Assembly: GCA_028291285.1 (NCBI GenBank)
Contig: JAQGIJ010000528.1
Location: forward strand, 1 to 7,084
Direction of reading: 5' to 3'
DNA length: 7,084 bases
Origin: Phenylobacterium sp.
GTDB lineage: Bacteria; Pseudomonadota; Alphaproteobacteria; Caulobacterales; Caulobacteraceae
The notes under the pieces are model-generated. The model worked only from the letters and a program-made list of their open reading frames with translations, ran no database searches and was not told where the DNA came from. Every line of letters starts with the position of its first letter. The first letter of the stretch is position 1. This document shows positions 1-6,369 of this stretch, piece after piece. The position numbers and the translations under genes were made by a program.

Positions 1-948
1 TACGCCGGCGTGGCCGTGGAAGACCTGCCCGTCCCCGAGCCGGGTCCCGGCCAGGTGCTGGTGCGCGTGCGCGCCGCCGGCGTGAACTTCCCGGACCTGC
101 TGCAGACCCGGGGCGAATACCAGCACAAGCCCGACCTGCCCTTCGTCACCGGCCTGGAGATGTCCGGCGAGGTGGCGGCGCTGGGCGAGGGCGTCGAGGG
201 CTGGCGCATCGGCGAGGCCGTGGTGGGCGGGGTGCGCCAGGGCGGCATGGCCGAGTACGCGATCGCCGCGGCCCAGGCGCTTCGCCGCAAGCCCGAGCGG
301 CTCTCCTTCGCCCAGGCCGCCGCCGTGGGCTCGGCCTACCTGACCGCCTATGTGGCCCTCGTCCGCCGCGCCCGGCTGGAGCCCGGCGACTGGGTGCTGG
401 TGCACGGCGCGGCCGGCGGCATGGGCCTGGGCGCGGTCGACCTCGCCAAGGCGCTGGGCGCGCGGGTCATCGCCACCTCCAGCTCGGATGCCAAGCTCGC
501 CGTCCTCCAGGCGGAATATGCGCCCGACGCCGTGATCAACGTCACGCGCGGCTTCCGCGAGGAGGTGAAGGCGCTGACCGGCGGGGCCGGCGCCGACGTC
601 ATCTTCGACCCGGTGGGCGGCGACGTCTTCGACGAGAGCGTCCGCTGCATCGCCTTCGATGGGCGGCTGCTCAGCATCGGCTTCACCTCCGGCCGCCGCC
701 CGGTGCTGCCGGTCAACTACGCCCTGATCAAGGGCTTTTCGCTGATGGGCGTGCGCGCCGGAGAATACGGCCGAAGGTTCCCCGAGCGCGGCCAGGAGAA
801 CCTCGACGCCATCTGGACGCTCGCCGAGGCGGGCCGCATCCGCCCCCGCGTCGACCACGAATATCCGTTGGCCGACTGGCGACGCGCCTTCGACTCCCTC
901 GCCGAGCGCCGGGTGATCGGCAAGGCGATCATCCGGCCGGATCTCTGA
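1..948 (+). CDS. Zinc-independent NADPH:quinone oxidoreductase (MDR family), 5' end cut by window
   Basis: Predicted NAD(P)H-dependent reductase of quinones or other activated carbonyl/alkene compounds, cytoplasmic, medium-chain dehydrogenase/reductase (MDR) superfamily, COG0604-like. The reading frame is open from base 1 (Tyr-Ala-Gly precede the GTG at 10), and the first visible part corresponds to the 'EDLPVPEPGPGQVLVRVRAAGVNFPDLL' segment that normally follows about 15-20 residues of N-terminus. The true start is therefore upstream and the GTG at 10 is only an internal codon. Numbering from that GTG: N-terminal GroES-like fold about 1-105 with the G-x-E signature at 48-50; Rossmann nucleotide-binding loop VHGAAGGMG at 131-139 (usual form AAGGVG); the C-terminus is complete. 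The catalytic and structural zinc ligands of alcohol dehydrogenases are absent, as expected for quinone oxidoreductases. The exact substrate cannot be told from sequence. There is no sign of an operon link to rpmH downstream. Confidence 0.88.
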   Translation, partial: YAGVAVEDLPVPEPGPGQVLVRVRAAGVNFPDLLQTRGEYQHKPDLPFVTGLEMSGEVAALGEGVEGWRIGEAVVGGVRQGGMAEYAIAAAQALRRKPERLSFAQAAAVGSAYLTAYVALVRRARLEPGDWVLVHGAAGGMGLGAVDLAKALGARVIATSSSDAKLAVLQAEYAPDAVINVTRGFREEVKALTGGAGADVIFDPVGGDVFDESVRCIAFDGRLLSIGFTSGRRPVLPVNYALIKGFSLMGVRAGEYGRRFPERGQENLDAIWTLAEAGRIRPRVDHEYPLADWRRAFDSLAERRVIGKAIIRPDL

Positions 949-955
949 CCCGCAG

Positions 956-984
956 TTGACACGCCTGTCCCGTTCCACTATCCA
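956..984 (+). promoter_or_regulatory. Candidate housekeeping sigma promoter for rpmH-rnpA-yidC-engB
   Basis: A perfect TTGACA lies at 956-961, followed after 17 bp by TATCCA at 979-984 (3 of 6 matches to TATAAT). Read against the Caulobacter housekeeping pattern (TTGACGS, 10-14 bp, GCTANAWC) it is TTGACAC, 14 bp, ACTATCCA. It lies in the 69-bp gap between the oxidoreductase stop and rpmH and would give a leader of roughly 25-30 nt. A related element precedes argB (5399-5427). The -10 half is weak, so this is a prediction. Confidence 0.55.
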
Positions 985-1017
985 CCGCGCCTCGATTTTC
1001 GACCCGGAGCCCCTCTC

Positions 1018-1152
1018 GTGAAGCGGACCTTTCAGCCGTCCCGGCTTGTGCGTAGCCGCCGTCACGGCTTCCGCCTGCGCATGTCCACCAAGAACGGACA
1101 GAAGGTGCTCGCCCGTCGCCGCGCCAAGGGCCGCAAGCGCTTGAGCGCTTAA
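1018..1152 (+). CDS. rpmH: 50S ribosomal protein L34
   Basis: A 44-residue, very basic protein beginning [18 protein letters not shown] and ending KGRKRLSA. The 'KRT(F/Y)QPS' start, the 'RRHGFRxRM' centre and the '[12 protein letters not shown]' end are the hallmarks of bacterial L34, a small 23S-rRNA-binding protein of the large ribosomal subunit. The length (44 aa) equals the family norm. The start is GTG at 1018-1020, supported by GGAG at 1006-1009 with an 8-nt gap and by the invariant N-terminal sequence. It is followed 26 bp later by rnpA, the classic rpmH-rnpA pair, and is probably transcribed from the promoter at 956-984. It is short enough to be missed by simple ORF filters. Confidence 0.97.
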   Translation: MKRTFQPSRLVRSRRHGFRLRMSTKNGQKVLARRRAKGRKRLSA

Positions 1153-1166
1153 GACCAGGCTGCGCT

Positions 1167-1171
1167 AAAGG
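1167..1171 (+). promoter_or_regulatory. Ribosome-binding site deciding the rnpA GTG start
   Basis: AAAGG at 1167-1171 is 7 nt before GTG 1179, in the 26-bp rpmH-rnpA gap. It favours this non-ATG start; the other GTG in the gap (1171) is in a different frame. Confidence 0.6.
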
Positions 1172-1178
1172 TGTCGGC

Positions 1179-1574
1179 GTGGCCGACGCCGCCTTCCCCA
1201 TCGAACGCCTGAAGACGCGCCCGGACTTCCTGGCTTGCGCGCAGGCGCCCTCCTGCGCGCGCGGCGCGGTGGTGGTCCAGGCCCGGGCGCGCGGCGACGA
1301 CCGCGCCCTGGTCCGCGCCGGCTTCACCGCCACCAAGCGGATCGGCGGGGCGGTCCAGCGCAACCGGGCCAAGCGGCGGATGCGCGAGGCCGCCCGGCTG
1401 CTGCTGCCGGATTTCGCCCGTCCCGGGTTCGACTATGTGTTCATCGCCCGCGGCGGTGTGACCACCCGCCCCTGGGACCGTCTGCTTGACGATGTGAAAA
1501 GCGCGCTGATAAGGCTCGCCGCCGAACGCGACGGCCGGGCCCGCGACCCTGCGGACCGCCCGACCGCAGATTGA
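1179..1574 (+). CDS. rnpA: Ribonuclease P protein component
   Basis: 131-residue basic protein that binds the RNase P RNA and helps it remove 5' leaders from precursor tRNAs. The N-terminus '[11 protein letters not shown]' (about residues 8-18) is the usual RnpA opening. The conserved core '[28 protein letters not shown]' (about 46-73) contains the RNR signature ([11 protein letters not shown]) that contacts the RNA. '[26 protein letters not shown]' (about 84-109) is the final strand and helix. It is a little longer than the common 110-125 residues because of a charged, probably disordered Arg/Asp-rich tail after about residue 115. The GTG start is backed by AAAGG 7 nt upstream. Its stop lies 11 nt before the ATG of yidC, and a TTG overlaps the stop itself, so co-transcription and coupling with yidC are likely. 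No yidD lies between rnpA and yidC. Confidence 0.95.
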   Translation: MADAAFPIERLKTRPDFLACAQAPSCARGAVVVQARARGDDRALVRAGFTATKRIGGAVQRNRAKRRMREAARLLLPDFARPGFDYVFIARGGVTTRPWDRLLDDVKSALIRLAAERDGRARDPADRPTAD

Positions 1575-1585
1575 GCCCCTTCCCG

Positions 1586-3409
1586 ATGCAAGACGACTCC
1601 AGCCGCAACACGATCATCTTCCTCGTGTGCGCGGTCTTCCTGTTCTTCATCTACCAGCATTTCGTGCTCGATCCGGCCGCCGCCCGTCGCCAGGCCGAGG
1701 CCCGCCAGGCCGCCGCCGCGTCCGCCCAGGCCCACGCGCCGGGCGCTCCGGGCGCCCCCGCGGCTCCAGGCGCGCCTTCGGCGGGCCAGCCGGTCACCCG
1801 CGGCCAGGCCTTGGCCGCCAGCCCCCGGGTCCCCATCGCCACCCCGGACCTGAAGGGCTCGATCGCGCTGAAGGGCGCACGGATCGACGACCTCTTCCTC
1901 ACCCGCTTCCGCGAGACGGTGGACAAGAACTCCCCGCCGGTGGAGCTGCTGCGGCCCGAGGGCGCCCAGAACGCCTGGTTCGCGGAGTTCGGCTGGACCG
2001 GCGCCAATGTGCCTGGCCTGCCCAACGAGGACACCGTCTGGACGCTGGCGCAGGGCTCGACGCTGTCGCCCGGCCAGCCGCTGGTGCTGACCACGACCAA
2101 CGGGCAGGGCCTCACCTTCTCGCGCCGGATCGACGTCGACGACCGCTTCATGTTCACCGTCACCGACACGGTGGCCAACGCCTCGGGGCAGGCCGTGACG
2201 CTGGCCCCCTACGGCTCGATCCAGCGCCAGGGCGTGCCGCCGGCCACCGCCGGCAGCCAGATCGTGCACGAGGGCGCGGTGGGCGCTCTGGGGATCGACA
2301 ACGCGACGCTCAAGCTCATCAAGTACAAGAAATGGGCGAAGGACGGCGGCGGGCCGGCGATCCCGTCCAAGAGCGGCTGGGTCGGCATCACCGACAAATA
2401 CTGGCTGGCCGCGCTGATCCCCACCCAGGGGGAGGCGATCCAGGGCCAGTTCCGCGACACCAAGGTGGGCGGCCTCGACGTGTTCGACGCCAACTTCGTG
2501 GGCCAGGCCCGCACCATCGCGCCGGGCGCCCAGACCACCGAGGTCACCCACTTCTTCGGCGGCGCCAAGGTCGTCCCCGTGCTGCAGGACTACCAGAAGC
2601 GGCTGCACATCCCGCGCTTCGACTCGGCCGTGGACTGGGGGCACTTCTTCTTCCTGACCCGGCCGATCTTCTGGTTCCTGGAGTTCATCTACCAGCACGT
2701 GGGCAGCTTCGGCGTGGCCATCCTGCTGCTGACCATCTGCGTGCGGGCGATCTTCTTCCCGATCGCGCACAAGCAGTACGAGTCCATGGCCAAGATGCGC
2801 CGCGTCCAGCCGATGGTCGAGGAGCTGCGCAAGAAGTACAAGGAGGACCCGGCCAAGCAGCAGCAGGAGATGATGGCCCTCTACCAGCGGGAGAAGGTCA
2901 ATCCCCTGGCGGGCTGCCTGCCGATCCTGCTGCAGATCCCGGTCTTCTTCTCGCTCTACAAGGTGCTGACCGTCACCATCGAGATGCGCCACGCGCCCTT
3001 CATGGGCTGGATCAAGGACCTCTCGGCGCGCGATCCCACCACCGTCTGGAACCTGTTCGGCCTGATCCCCTGGAACCCGGCGCACGCGCCGCTGGTGGGC
3101 GGCCTGCTGGACACCAGCCTGCACATCGGGGTGCTGCCGCTGGCCTATGGGCTGACCCAGTGGCTGACCATGGCCATGAGCCCGCCGGCGCCCGATCCCG
3201 CCCAGCAACGGGTGATGCAGCTGATGCCGATCCTATTCACCTTCATCATGGCGCCCTTCGCCGTGGGCCTGCTGATCTACTGGAGCTGGAGCAACCTGCT
3301 GACCATCATCCAGCAGTACATCCTGATGCGGCACTACAAGGTCGACAACCCGATCGACGGGCTGATCGGCCGGCTGACCGGCCGGCAGACCGGCAAGGCG
3401 GCAGGGTGA
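1586..3409 (+). CDS. yidC: Membrane protein insertase YidC
   Basis: 607-residue inner-membrane insertase/chaperone (YidC/Oxa1/Alb3) that inserts proteins alone or with SecYEG. Residue numbers are from ATG 1586. TM1 spans about 9-28 ([19 protein letters not shown]). An Ala/Pro/Gly-rich linker covers about 31-80, and the periplasmic beta-sandwich domain typical of Gram-negative YidC about 80-345. The conserved membrane core begins near W351 ('[16 protein letters not shown]'). R387 in '[11 protein letters not shown]' is the positive residue of the hydrophilic groove (R366 in E. coli). A charged cytoplasmic hairpin follows at about 396-438, then '[21 protein letters not shown]' from N439 and further TMs near 512-530 and 546-575. 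The tail is short and basic. A TTG at 1571 overlapping the rnpA stop (TTGA) would add five residues. I prefer ATG 1586 because family N-termini begin at about 'MQxDxxN', although no strong ribosome-binding site precedes either. The stop overlaps the engB start by 4 nt. Confidence 0.96.
   Translation: MQDDSSRNTIIFLVCAVFLFFIYQHFVLDPAAARRQAEARQAAAASAQAHAPGAPGAPAAPGAPSAGQPVTRGQALAASPRVPIATPDLKGSIALKGARIDDLFLTRFRETVDKNSPPVELLRPEGAQNAWFAEFGWTGANVPGLPNEDTVWTLAQGSTLSPGQPLVLTTTNGQGLTFSRRIDVDDRFMFTVTDTVANASGQAVTLAPYGSIQRQGVPPATAGSQIVHEGAVGALGIDNATLKLIKYKKWAKDGGGPAIPSKSGWVGITDKYWLAALIPTQGEAIQGQFRDTKVGGLDVFDANFVGQARTIAPGAQTTEVTHFFGGAKVVPVLQDYQKRLHIPRFDSAVDWGHFFFLTRPIFWFLEFIYQHVGSFGVAILLLTICVRAIFFPIAHKQYESMAKMRRVQPMVEELRKKYKEDPAKQQQEMMALYQREKVNPLAGCLPILLQIPVFFSLYKVLTVTIEMRHAPFMGWIKDLSARDPTTVWNLFGLIPWNPAHAPLVGGLLDTSLHIGVLPLAYGLTQWLTMAMSPPAPDPAQQRVMQLMPILFTFIMAPFAVGLLIYWSWSNLLTIIQQYILMRHYKVDNPIDGLIGRLTGRQTGKAAG
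1736..1777 (+). repeat. Ala-Pro-Gly low-complexity coding repeat in the YidC linker
   Basis: The DNA encodes a run of APG/AP units (YidC residues about 51-64) between the first membrane helix and the periplasmic domain. The same small set of GC-rich codons is reused (GCG/GCC/GCT with CCG/CCC/CCA and GGC). It follows an Ala/Gln-rich stretch that may form a short helix. This is most simply a flexible tether; its length is likely to vary between relatives. Confidence 0.7.
3395..3398 (+). promoter_or_regulatory. Ribosome-binding site for engB inside the 3' end of yidC
   Basis: AAGG at 3395-3398 lies 7 nt before GTG 3406, within the last codons of yidC. It supports initiation at the GTG that overlaps the yidC stop, rather than anywhere in the long open frame that runs upstream in the same phase. 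Confidence 0.6.
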
Positions 3410-4059
3410 GCGACCCCCACGCCGAGGGCCCGTTCGACGCCGACGCACTGGAGGCGGCGCGCAAGCTCTTCGCCCACGAGGTGAGCTTCCTGATGGGCGC
3501 CGTGGCGATCTCCGGCCTGCCGGGCACCGAGCTGCCGGAGGTGGCCTTCGCCGGCCGCTCCAACGTCGGCAAGTCGAGCCTGATCAACGCCGTCACCGGG
3601 CGCAAGGAGCTGGCGCGCGCCTCCAACGCGCCCGGCCGCACCCGTGAGGTGAACTTCTTCGTCGCCGACGAGAAGCTCCGGCTCGTCGACCTGCCCGGCT
3701 ACGGCTTCGCCAAGGTGAGCCGCGACGTGGCCAAGAAGTTCCAGAACCTCGGACGCTCGTACCTGCGCGGCCGGCCCAACCTGAAGCGGGCCTACCTGCT
3801 GATCGACGCCCGCCATGGGCTGAAGGCGGTGGACGCCGACGCGCTCGAAGCCTTCGACCAGGCCGCGGTCTCCTACCAGATCGTGCTCACCAAGGCCGAC
3901 AAGCTGAAGCCCGCCGAGGTCGCCAGCGTGGCCGAAGCCACCCTGAAGGCGGTGGCGAAGCGGCCGGCCGCCTTCCCCCGCGTGCTGGCCACCTCCGCGG
4001 AGACCGGCCTCGGCATCCCGGAGCTGCGCGCCGAGATCCTCGCGGCCTGCGCCCTCTAG
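3406..4059 (+). CDS. engB: Ribosome-biogenesis GTP-binding protein EngB (YihA/YsxC)
   Basis: 217-residue cytoplasmic TRAFAC GTPase involved in late assembly of the 50S subunit. The length is normal for the family (about 200-220). All GTPase motifs are present and intact: G1 GRSNVGKS at 50-57, G2 threonine T79 in '[12 protein letters not shown]', G3 DLPGYG at 95-100 (the EngB form of DxxG), G4 TKAD at 162-165, and G5 TSAETG at 196-201. The preceding '[26 protein letters not shown]' is the standard EngB lead-in. The start is GTG 3406, overlapping the yidC stop by 4 nt (GTGA), with AAGG 7 nt upstream, so translation is probably coupled to yidC. The same frame is open for about 1.8 kb upstream, back to 1627, only because of high GC. 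That upstream part is Arg/Pro/Gly-rich nonsense shadowing yidC, and a naive ORF call would give a false 810-residue protein. It is the last gene of the rpmH cluster, with 51 bp before the next gene. Confidence 0.95.
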   Translation: MSDPHAEGPFDADALEAARKLFAHEVSFLMGAVAISGLPGTELPEVAFAGRSNVGKSSLINAVTGRKELARASNAPGRTREVNFFVADEKLRLVDLPGYGFAKVSRDVAKKFQNLGRSYLRGRPNLKRAYLLIDARHGLKAVDADALEAFDQAAVSYQIVLTKADKLKPAEVASVAEATLKAVAKRPAAFPRVLATSAETGLGIPELRAEILAACAL

Positions 4060-4098
4060 GCGGACCCTGCGTCACGGGGATAAGGAGCGGCGAGCTTC

Positions 4099-4103
4099 GA
4101 GGA
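4099..4103 (+). promoter_or_regulatory. Ribosome-binding site for the acyl-CoA dehydrogenase
   Basis: GAGGA at 4099-4103 with a 7-nt gap to ATG 4111. A second purine-rich stretch, AAGGAG at 4082-4087, is too far upstream to serve this start. I see no convincing promoter or terminator in the 51-bp gap 4060-4110. Confidence 0.6.
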
Positions 4104-4110
4104 TCCCGCC

Positions 4111-5253
4111 ATGCTGCAGACCGACGCCCGCACCATCTACGACGAAGAGCTGAACCTGTTCCGCGACCAGGTCCGCAAGTTCTTCGATCGCGAGCTGCTG
4201 CCGAACATGGACCGCTGGGAAGAGGAGGGCATCGTCAGCCGCGCCTTCTGGAAGGCCTGCGGCGACGCCGGCATCCTCTGCCCGCAGGTCCCGGCGGCCT
4301 ACGGCGGCCTGGAGCTGGACTACCGCTACAACGCCGTGGTCGACGAGGAGATGTCCTACGCCGGCTCCAGCGCGGGGATCTCGCTGCAGTCCGACATCAC
4401 CGTGGACTACATCATCAACTACGGCTCCGAGGCGCAGAAGCAAAAGTGGCTGCCGGGGATGGTCTCGGGCGAGGTGATCACCGCGATCGCCATGACCGAG
4501 CCGGGCGCCGGCTCCGACCTGCAGGGCGTCCGCACCAGCGCCCGCAAGGATGGCGACGACTGGGTGATCAACGGGTCGAAGACCTACATCACCAACGGCC
4601 AGCTGGCCGACCTGGTGATCGTCGTCTGCCGCACCGACCCGAAGGCCGGCTCCAAGGGCCTGTCGCTGATCCTCGTCGAGGGTGACCGGCCGGGCTTCAA
4701 GCGCGGGCGCAACCTCGACAAGATCGGCATGCATTCGGCCGACACCTCCGAGCTGTTCTTCGAGGACGTGCGCGTGCCGCTCGCCAACACCCTGGGCGAG
4801 GAGGGCCGCGGCTTCGCCCAGCTGATGAACCAGCTGCCGCAGGAGCGGCTCAACATCGCCCTCCAGGGCCAGGCGGCCGCCCAGCGCGCCTTCGACGAGG
4901 CGGTGAAGTTCACCAAGGACCGCAAGGCCTTCAATCAGACGGTGTTCGAGTTCCAGAACACCCGCTTCACCCTCGCCGCGCTGAAGGCCAAGATCCAGGC
5001 CGGCTGGGCGCACATCGACTGGTGCCTGGCGCGGCACCTGGAGAAGAAGCTGACCACCGCCGAGGCCTCGGCCGCCAAGCTCTTCCACACCGAACTGCAG
5101 TGGGAGGTGGTCGACGCCGCCCTGCAACTGCACGGCGGCGCGGGCTATATGAACGAGTACCCGATCGCCCGCCTGTGGCGCGACGCCCGCGTCCAGCGCA
5201 TCTACGGCGGCACCAGCGAGATCATGAAGGAAGTGGTGGCGCGGTCGATCTGA
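4111..5253 (+). CDS. Acyl-CoA dehydrogenase, long-chain (LCAD) type
   Basis: 380-residue FAD flavoenzyme predicted to introduce the alpha,beta double bond into acyl-CoA (first step of beta-oxidation) and pass electrons to electron-transfer flavoprotein. The length is normal for the family. The N-terminal helical domain runs from about 1 to 125. The middle beta domain carries the FAD/substrate signatures AMTEPGAGSD (127-136) and WVINGSKTYITNG (151-163). The C-terminal helical domain carries LQLHGGAGYMNEYP (about 338-351) and the FAD-binding 'RIYGGTSEI'. At the position of the medium-chain catalytic glutamate (Y-E-G-T) there is glycine, G366. A glutamate is found instead in 'NQLPQERLNIA' (E245), the site used by mammalian LCAD, whose C-terminus 'IYGGTNEIMKEL' is also closely similar. 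E245 is thus the inferred catalytic base. The chain length preferred is not certain; branched-chain or other acyl substrates are possible. It is functionally unrelated to its neighbours and is followed by an intergenic repeat. Confidence 0.93.
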   Translation: MLQTDARTIYDEELNLFRDQVRKFFDRELLPNMDRWEEEGIVSRAFWKACGDAGILCPQVPAAYGGLELDYRYNAVVDEEMSYAGSSAGISLQSDITVDYIINYGSEAQKQKWLPGMVSGEVITAIAMTEPGAGSDLQGVRTSARKDGDDWVINGSKTYITNGQLADLVIVVCRTDPKAGSKGLSLILVEGDRPGFKRGRNLDKIGMHSADTSELFFEDVRVPLANTLGEEGRGFAQLMNQLPQERLNIALQGQAAAQRAFDEAVKFTKDRKAFNQTVFEFQNTRFTLAALKAKIQAGWAHIDWCLARHLEKKLTTAEASAAKLFHTELQWEVVDAALQLHGGAGYMNEYPIARLWRDARVQRIYGGTSEIMKEVVARSI

Positions 5254-5275
5254 GGCGGCCGCACGCCCCCTCAGC

Positions 5276-5286
5276 CGGCTTCGCCG
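5276..5286 (+). repeat. Left small hairpin of the repeat
   Basis: CGGC-TTC-GCCG: 4-bp stem with a 3-nt loop. One further pair (5274/5288) could form beyond a C-A mismatch at 5275/5287, which looks like a decayed sixth base pair. Confidence 0.55.
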
Positions 5287-5290
5287 ACAG

Positions 5291-5349
5291 CTCCCCCGCA
5301 AGCGGTGGAGCATCTTGTCGCTCTAGATCCTCCACCGCTTGCGGGGGAG
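5291..5349 (+). repeat. Long central hairpin with perfect 20-bp stem; possible transcript end or mRNA stabiliser
   Basis: Bases 5291-5310 are the exact reverse complement of 5330-5349. After one C-C mismatch (5311/5329) the stem continues 4 bp (ATCT 5312-5315 with AGAT 5325-5328) around a 9-nt loop. It is the strongest secondary structure I find in the window. It lacks a following T-tract, so it is not a typical intrinsic terminator, but as RNA downstream of the acyl-CoA dehydrogenase it could block 3' exonuclease decay. Confidence 0.85.
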
Positions 5350-5353
5350 GTGG

Positions 5354-5373
5354 CTCGGCGCGCAAGCGCCGAG
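5354..5373 (+). repeat. Right hairpin with GCAA (GNRA-type) loop
   Basis: CTCGGCGC (5354-5361) and GCGCCGAG (5366-5373) form a perfect 8-bp stem closed by GCAA, a stable GNRA tetraloop if transcribed. It is followed by ACGGAGGGGGC, the right end of the repeat. Confidence 0.75.
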
Positions 5374-5398
5374 ACGGAGGGGGCTCGCATCCTGACGG

Positions 5399-5427
5399 AT
5401 GACACGCCCCCCTGCGTCCGCTATCGG
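5399..5427 (+). promoter_or_regulatory. Candidate promoter for argB and the downstream HAD gene
   Basis: ATGACA at 5399-5404 (5 of 6 to TTGACA), then 17 bp, then TATCGG at 5422-5427. In Caulobacter format it reads ATGACAC, 14 bp, GCTATCGG. It lies just outside the repeat, in the 70-bp stretch before argB, and would leave a leader of about 20 nt. It shares TGACACGCC and the CTATC block at identical spacing with the element before rpmH (956-984). The -10 part is poor, so the call is tentative. Confidence 0.45.
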
Positions 5428-5454
5428 AGCGCCTCGAACAGAGCGGGGCGCGAG

Positions 5455-6369
5455 TTGAGCGACGACAGCCAAAGCCAGGGATGGGCGACCGCCAAGACGC
5501 TGGCCGAGGCCCTGCCCTATATCCAGACCTACGACCGCTCGACCGTGGTCATCAAATACGGCGGCCACGCCATGGGCGAGGAGCAGGTGGCCAAGCTGTT
5601 CGCCGCCGACGCCGTGCTCCTGAAGATGCTGGGCGTCCATCCGGTGGTGGTGCACGGCGGCGGGCCGCAGATCTCCGCCTGGCTGGCCAAGGCCGGCGTC
5701 AAGTCGACCTTCGTCGACGGCCTGCGGGTCACCGACGAGGCGACCATGGAGGTGGCCGAGATGGTCCTCTCCGGGGCGATCAACAAGGAGATCGCCAACT
5801 GGATCACCCAGGCCGGCGCCGAGGCCGACGTGCGCGGCGTGGGCCTCTCCGGCAAGGACGCCCGACTGATCACCGTCGAGAAGGTCCAGCGGACCCGCAA
5901 GGCCGCCGGATCCGACGAGGAGCAGATGGTCGACCTGGGCTTCGTGGGCGAGCCGAAGATCATCGATCCCAAGCTGATCCAGGCGCTGATCTCGGCCGAG
6001 GACGACTACATCCCGGTGGTGGCGCCGATCGGCGTCTCGGCCACCGGCGAGACCTACAACATCAACGCCGACACGGTGGCCGGCGCGCTGGCCGGCGCGC
6101 TGGGCGCCAAGCGCATGCTGCTGCTGACCGACGTGGCCGGCGTGCTCGACAAGAACGGCGAGCTGATGCGCCAGCTGACGCTCGACCAGGCCCGCGCCGC
6201 GATCGCCGACGGCGTCGCCACCGGCGGCATGATCCCCAAGCTGGAGACCGCCATCGCCGCGGTCGAGGCGGGCGTGGAGGCGGTGGTGATCCTCGACGGC
6301 CGCCGGCCGCACGCCATGCTGGTGGAGCTCTTCAGCGAGCACGGGGCGGGCACGCTCGTCTGCAAATGA
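5455..6369 (+). CDS. argB: Acetylglutamate kinase, arginine-sensitive type
   Basis: 304-residue amino-acid kinase that phosphorylates N-acetyl-L-glutamate with ATP, the second step of arginine synthesis, in the cytoplasm. Numbered from TTG 5455: phosphate-binding VIKYGGHAM at 32-40 with K34; substrate/ATP glycine loop [11 protein letters not shown] at 64-74; N-acetylglutamate-binding DGLRVTD at 88-94 with R91; and '[31 protein letters not shown]' for the nucleotide-binding half. The N-terminal helix '[19 protein letters not shown]' (about 13-31) is the extension found in hexameric, arginine-inhibited enzymes, so feedback inhibition is expected. The frame stays open upstream to GTG 5305, but that part is translated from the palindromic repeat ([13 protein letters not shown]...) and would overlap the promoter, so I reject it. 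TTG 5455 gives [21 protein letters not shown] and a family-normal length; the preceding purine-rich GAGCGGGG is only a weak ribosome-binding site. The stop overlaps the next gene by 4 nt. Confidence 0.94.
   Translation: MSDDSQSQGWATAKTLAEALPYIQTYDRSTVVIKYGGHAMGEEQVAKLFAADAVLLKMLGVHPVVVHGGGPQISAWLAKAGVKSTFVDGLRVTDEATMEVAEMVLSGAINKEIANWITQAGAEADVRGVGLSGKDARLITVEKVQRTRKAAGSDEEQMVDLGFVGEPKIIDPKLIQALISAEDDYIPVVAPIGVSATGETYNINADTVAGALAGALGAKRMLLLTDVAGVLDKNGELMRQLTLDQARAAIADGVATGGMIPKLETAIAAVEAGVEAVVILDGRRPHAMLVELFSEHGAGTLVCK

Larger units (their letters stand above)
5265..5384 (+). repeat. 120-bp nested palindromic intergenic repeat (REP/BIME- or MITE-like)
   Basis: The element starts with GCCCCCTC (5265-5272) and ends with its exact reverse complement GAGGGGGC (5377-5384). 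Inside lie three further hairpins: a small left one (5276-5286), a long central one (5291-5349) and a right one with a GCAA loop (5354-5373). Single-stranded or double-stranded DNA, or its RNA, could fold as a three-armed cloverleaf. It starts 12 bp after the acyl-CoA dehydrogenase stop and ends 70 bp before argB. The wording ('CCCCCTC...GGCTTCGCCGAC...CTCCCCCGCAAGCGG', 'GGTGGC...GGAGGGGGC') matches, from memory, a dispersed intergenic repeat of Caulobacterales and related alphaproteobacteria; this needs a genome search. It carries no transposase and has no obvious target-site duplication. Confidence 0.75.

Noticed and set aside
10..12. GTG at base 10 as the true start of the oxidoreductase
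   Set aside because: The frame is open to base 1, and family members have about 15-20 further N-terminal residues before this segment, so the gene is cut by the window edge.
1433..3208. 591-residue open frame on the minus strand opposite yidC and rnpA
   Set aside because: It is rich in His, Arg, Gly, Leu and Asp with no recognisable domain, and lies antisense to well-supported rnpA and yidC. Such long antisense frames are expected at this GC content.
1627..3405. Upstream extension of the engB frame (would give an 810-residue protein)
   Set aside because: This part is Arg/Pro/Gly-rich out-of-frame reading of yidC. The real engB begins at GTG 3406, with its own ribosome-binding site and the family-normal length.
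4072..5313. 413-residue minus-strand open frame opposite the acyl-CoA dehydrogenase
   Set aside because: Low-complexity Leu/Gly/Val/Asp/His composition, no motifs, fully antisense to a clear enzyme gene, and its start lies in the palindromic repeat.
5265..5384. Intrinsic terminator, attenuator or riboswitch for argB
   Set aside because: There is no T-tract after any stem, no leader peptide with arginine codons, and no recognised riboswitch core. The nested repeat architecture explains the pairing better.
5323..6342. 339-residue minus-strand open frame opposite argB
   Set aside because: His/Asp/Gly-rich shadow of argB with no domain; codon pattern follows the argB strand.
5481..6365. Upstream extension of the HAD gene frame through argB (518 residues)
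   Set aside because: The upstream part is an Arg/Gly-rich shadow of argB. The HAD domain starts right after ATG 6366, which overlaps the argB stop.
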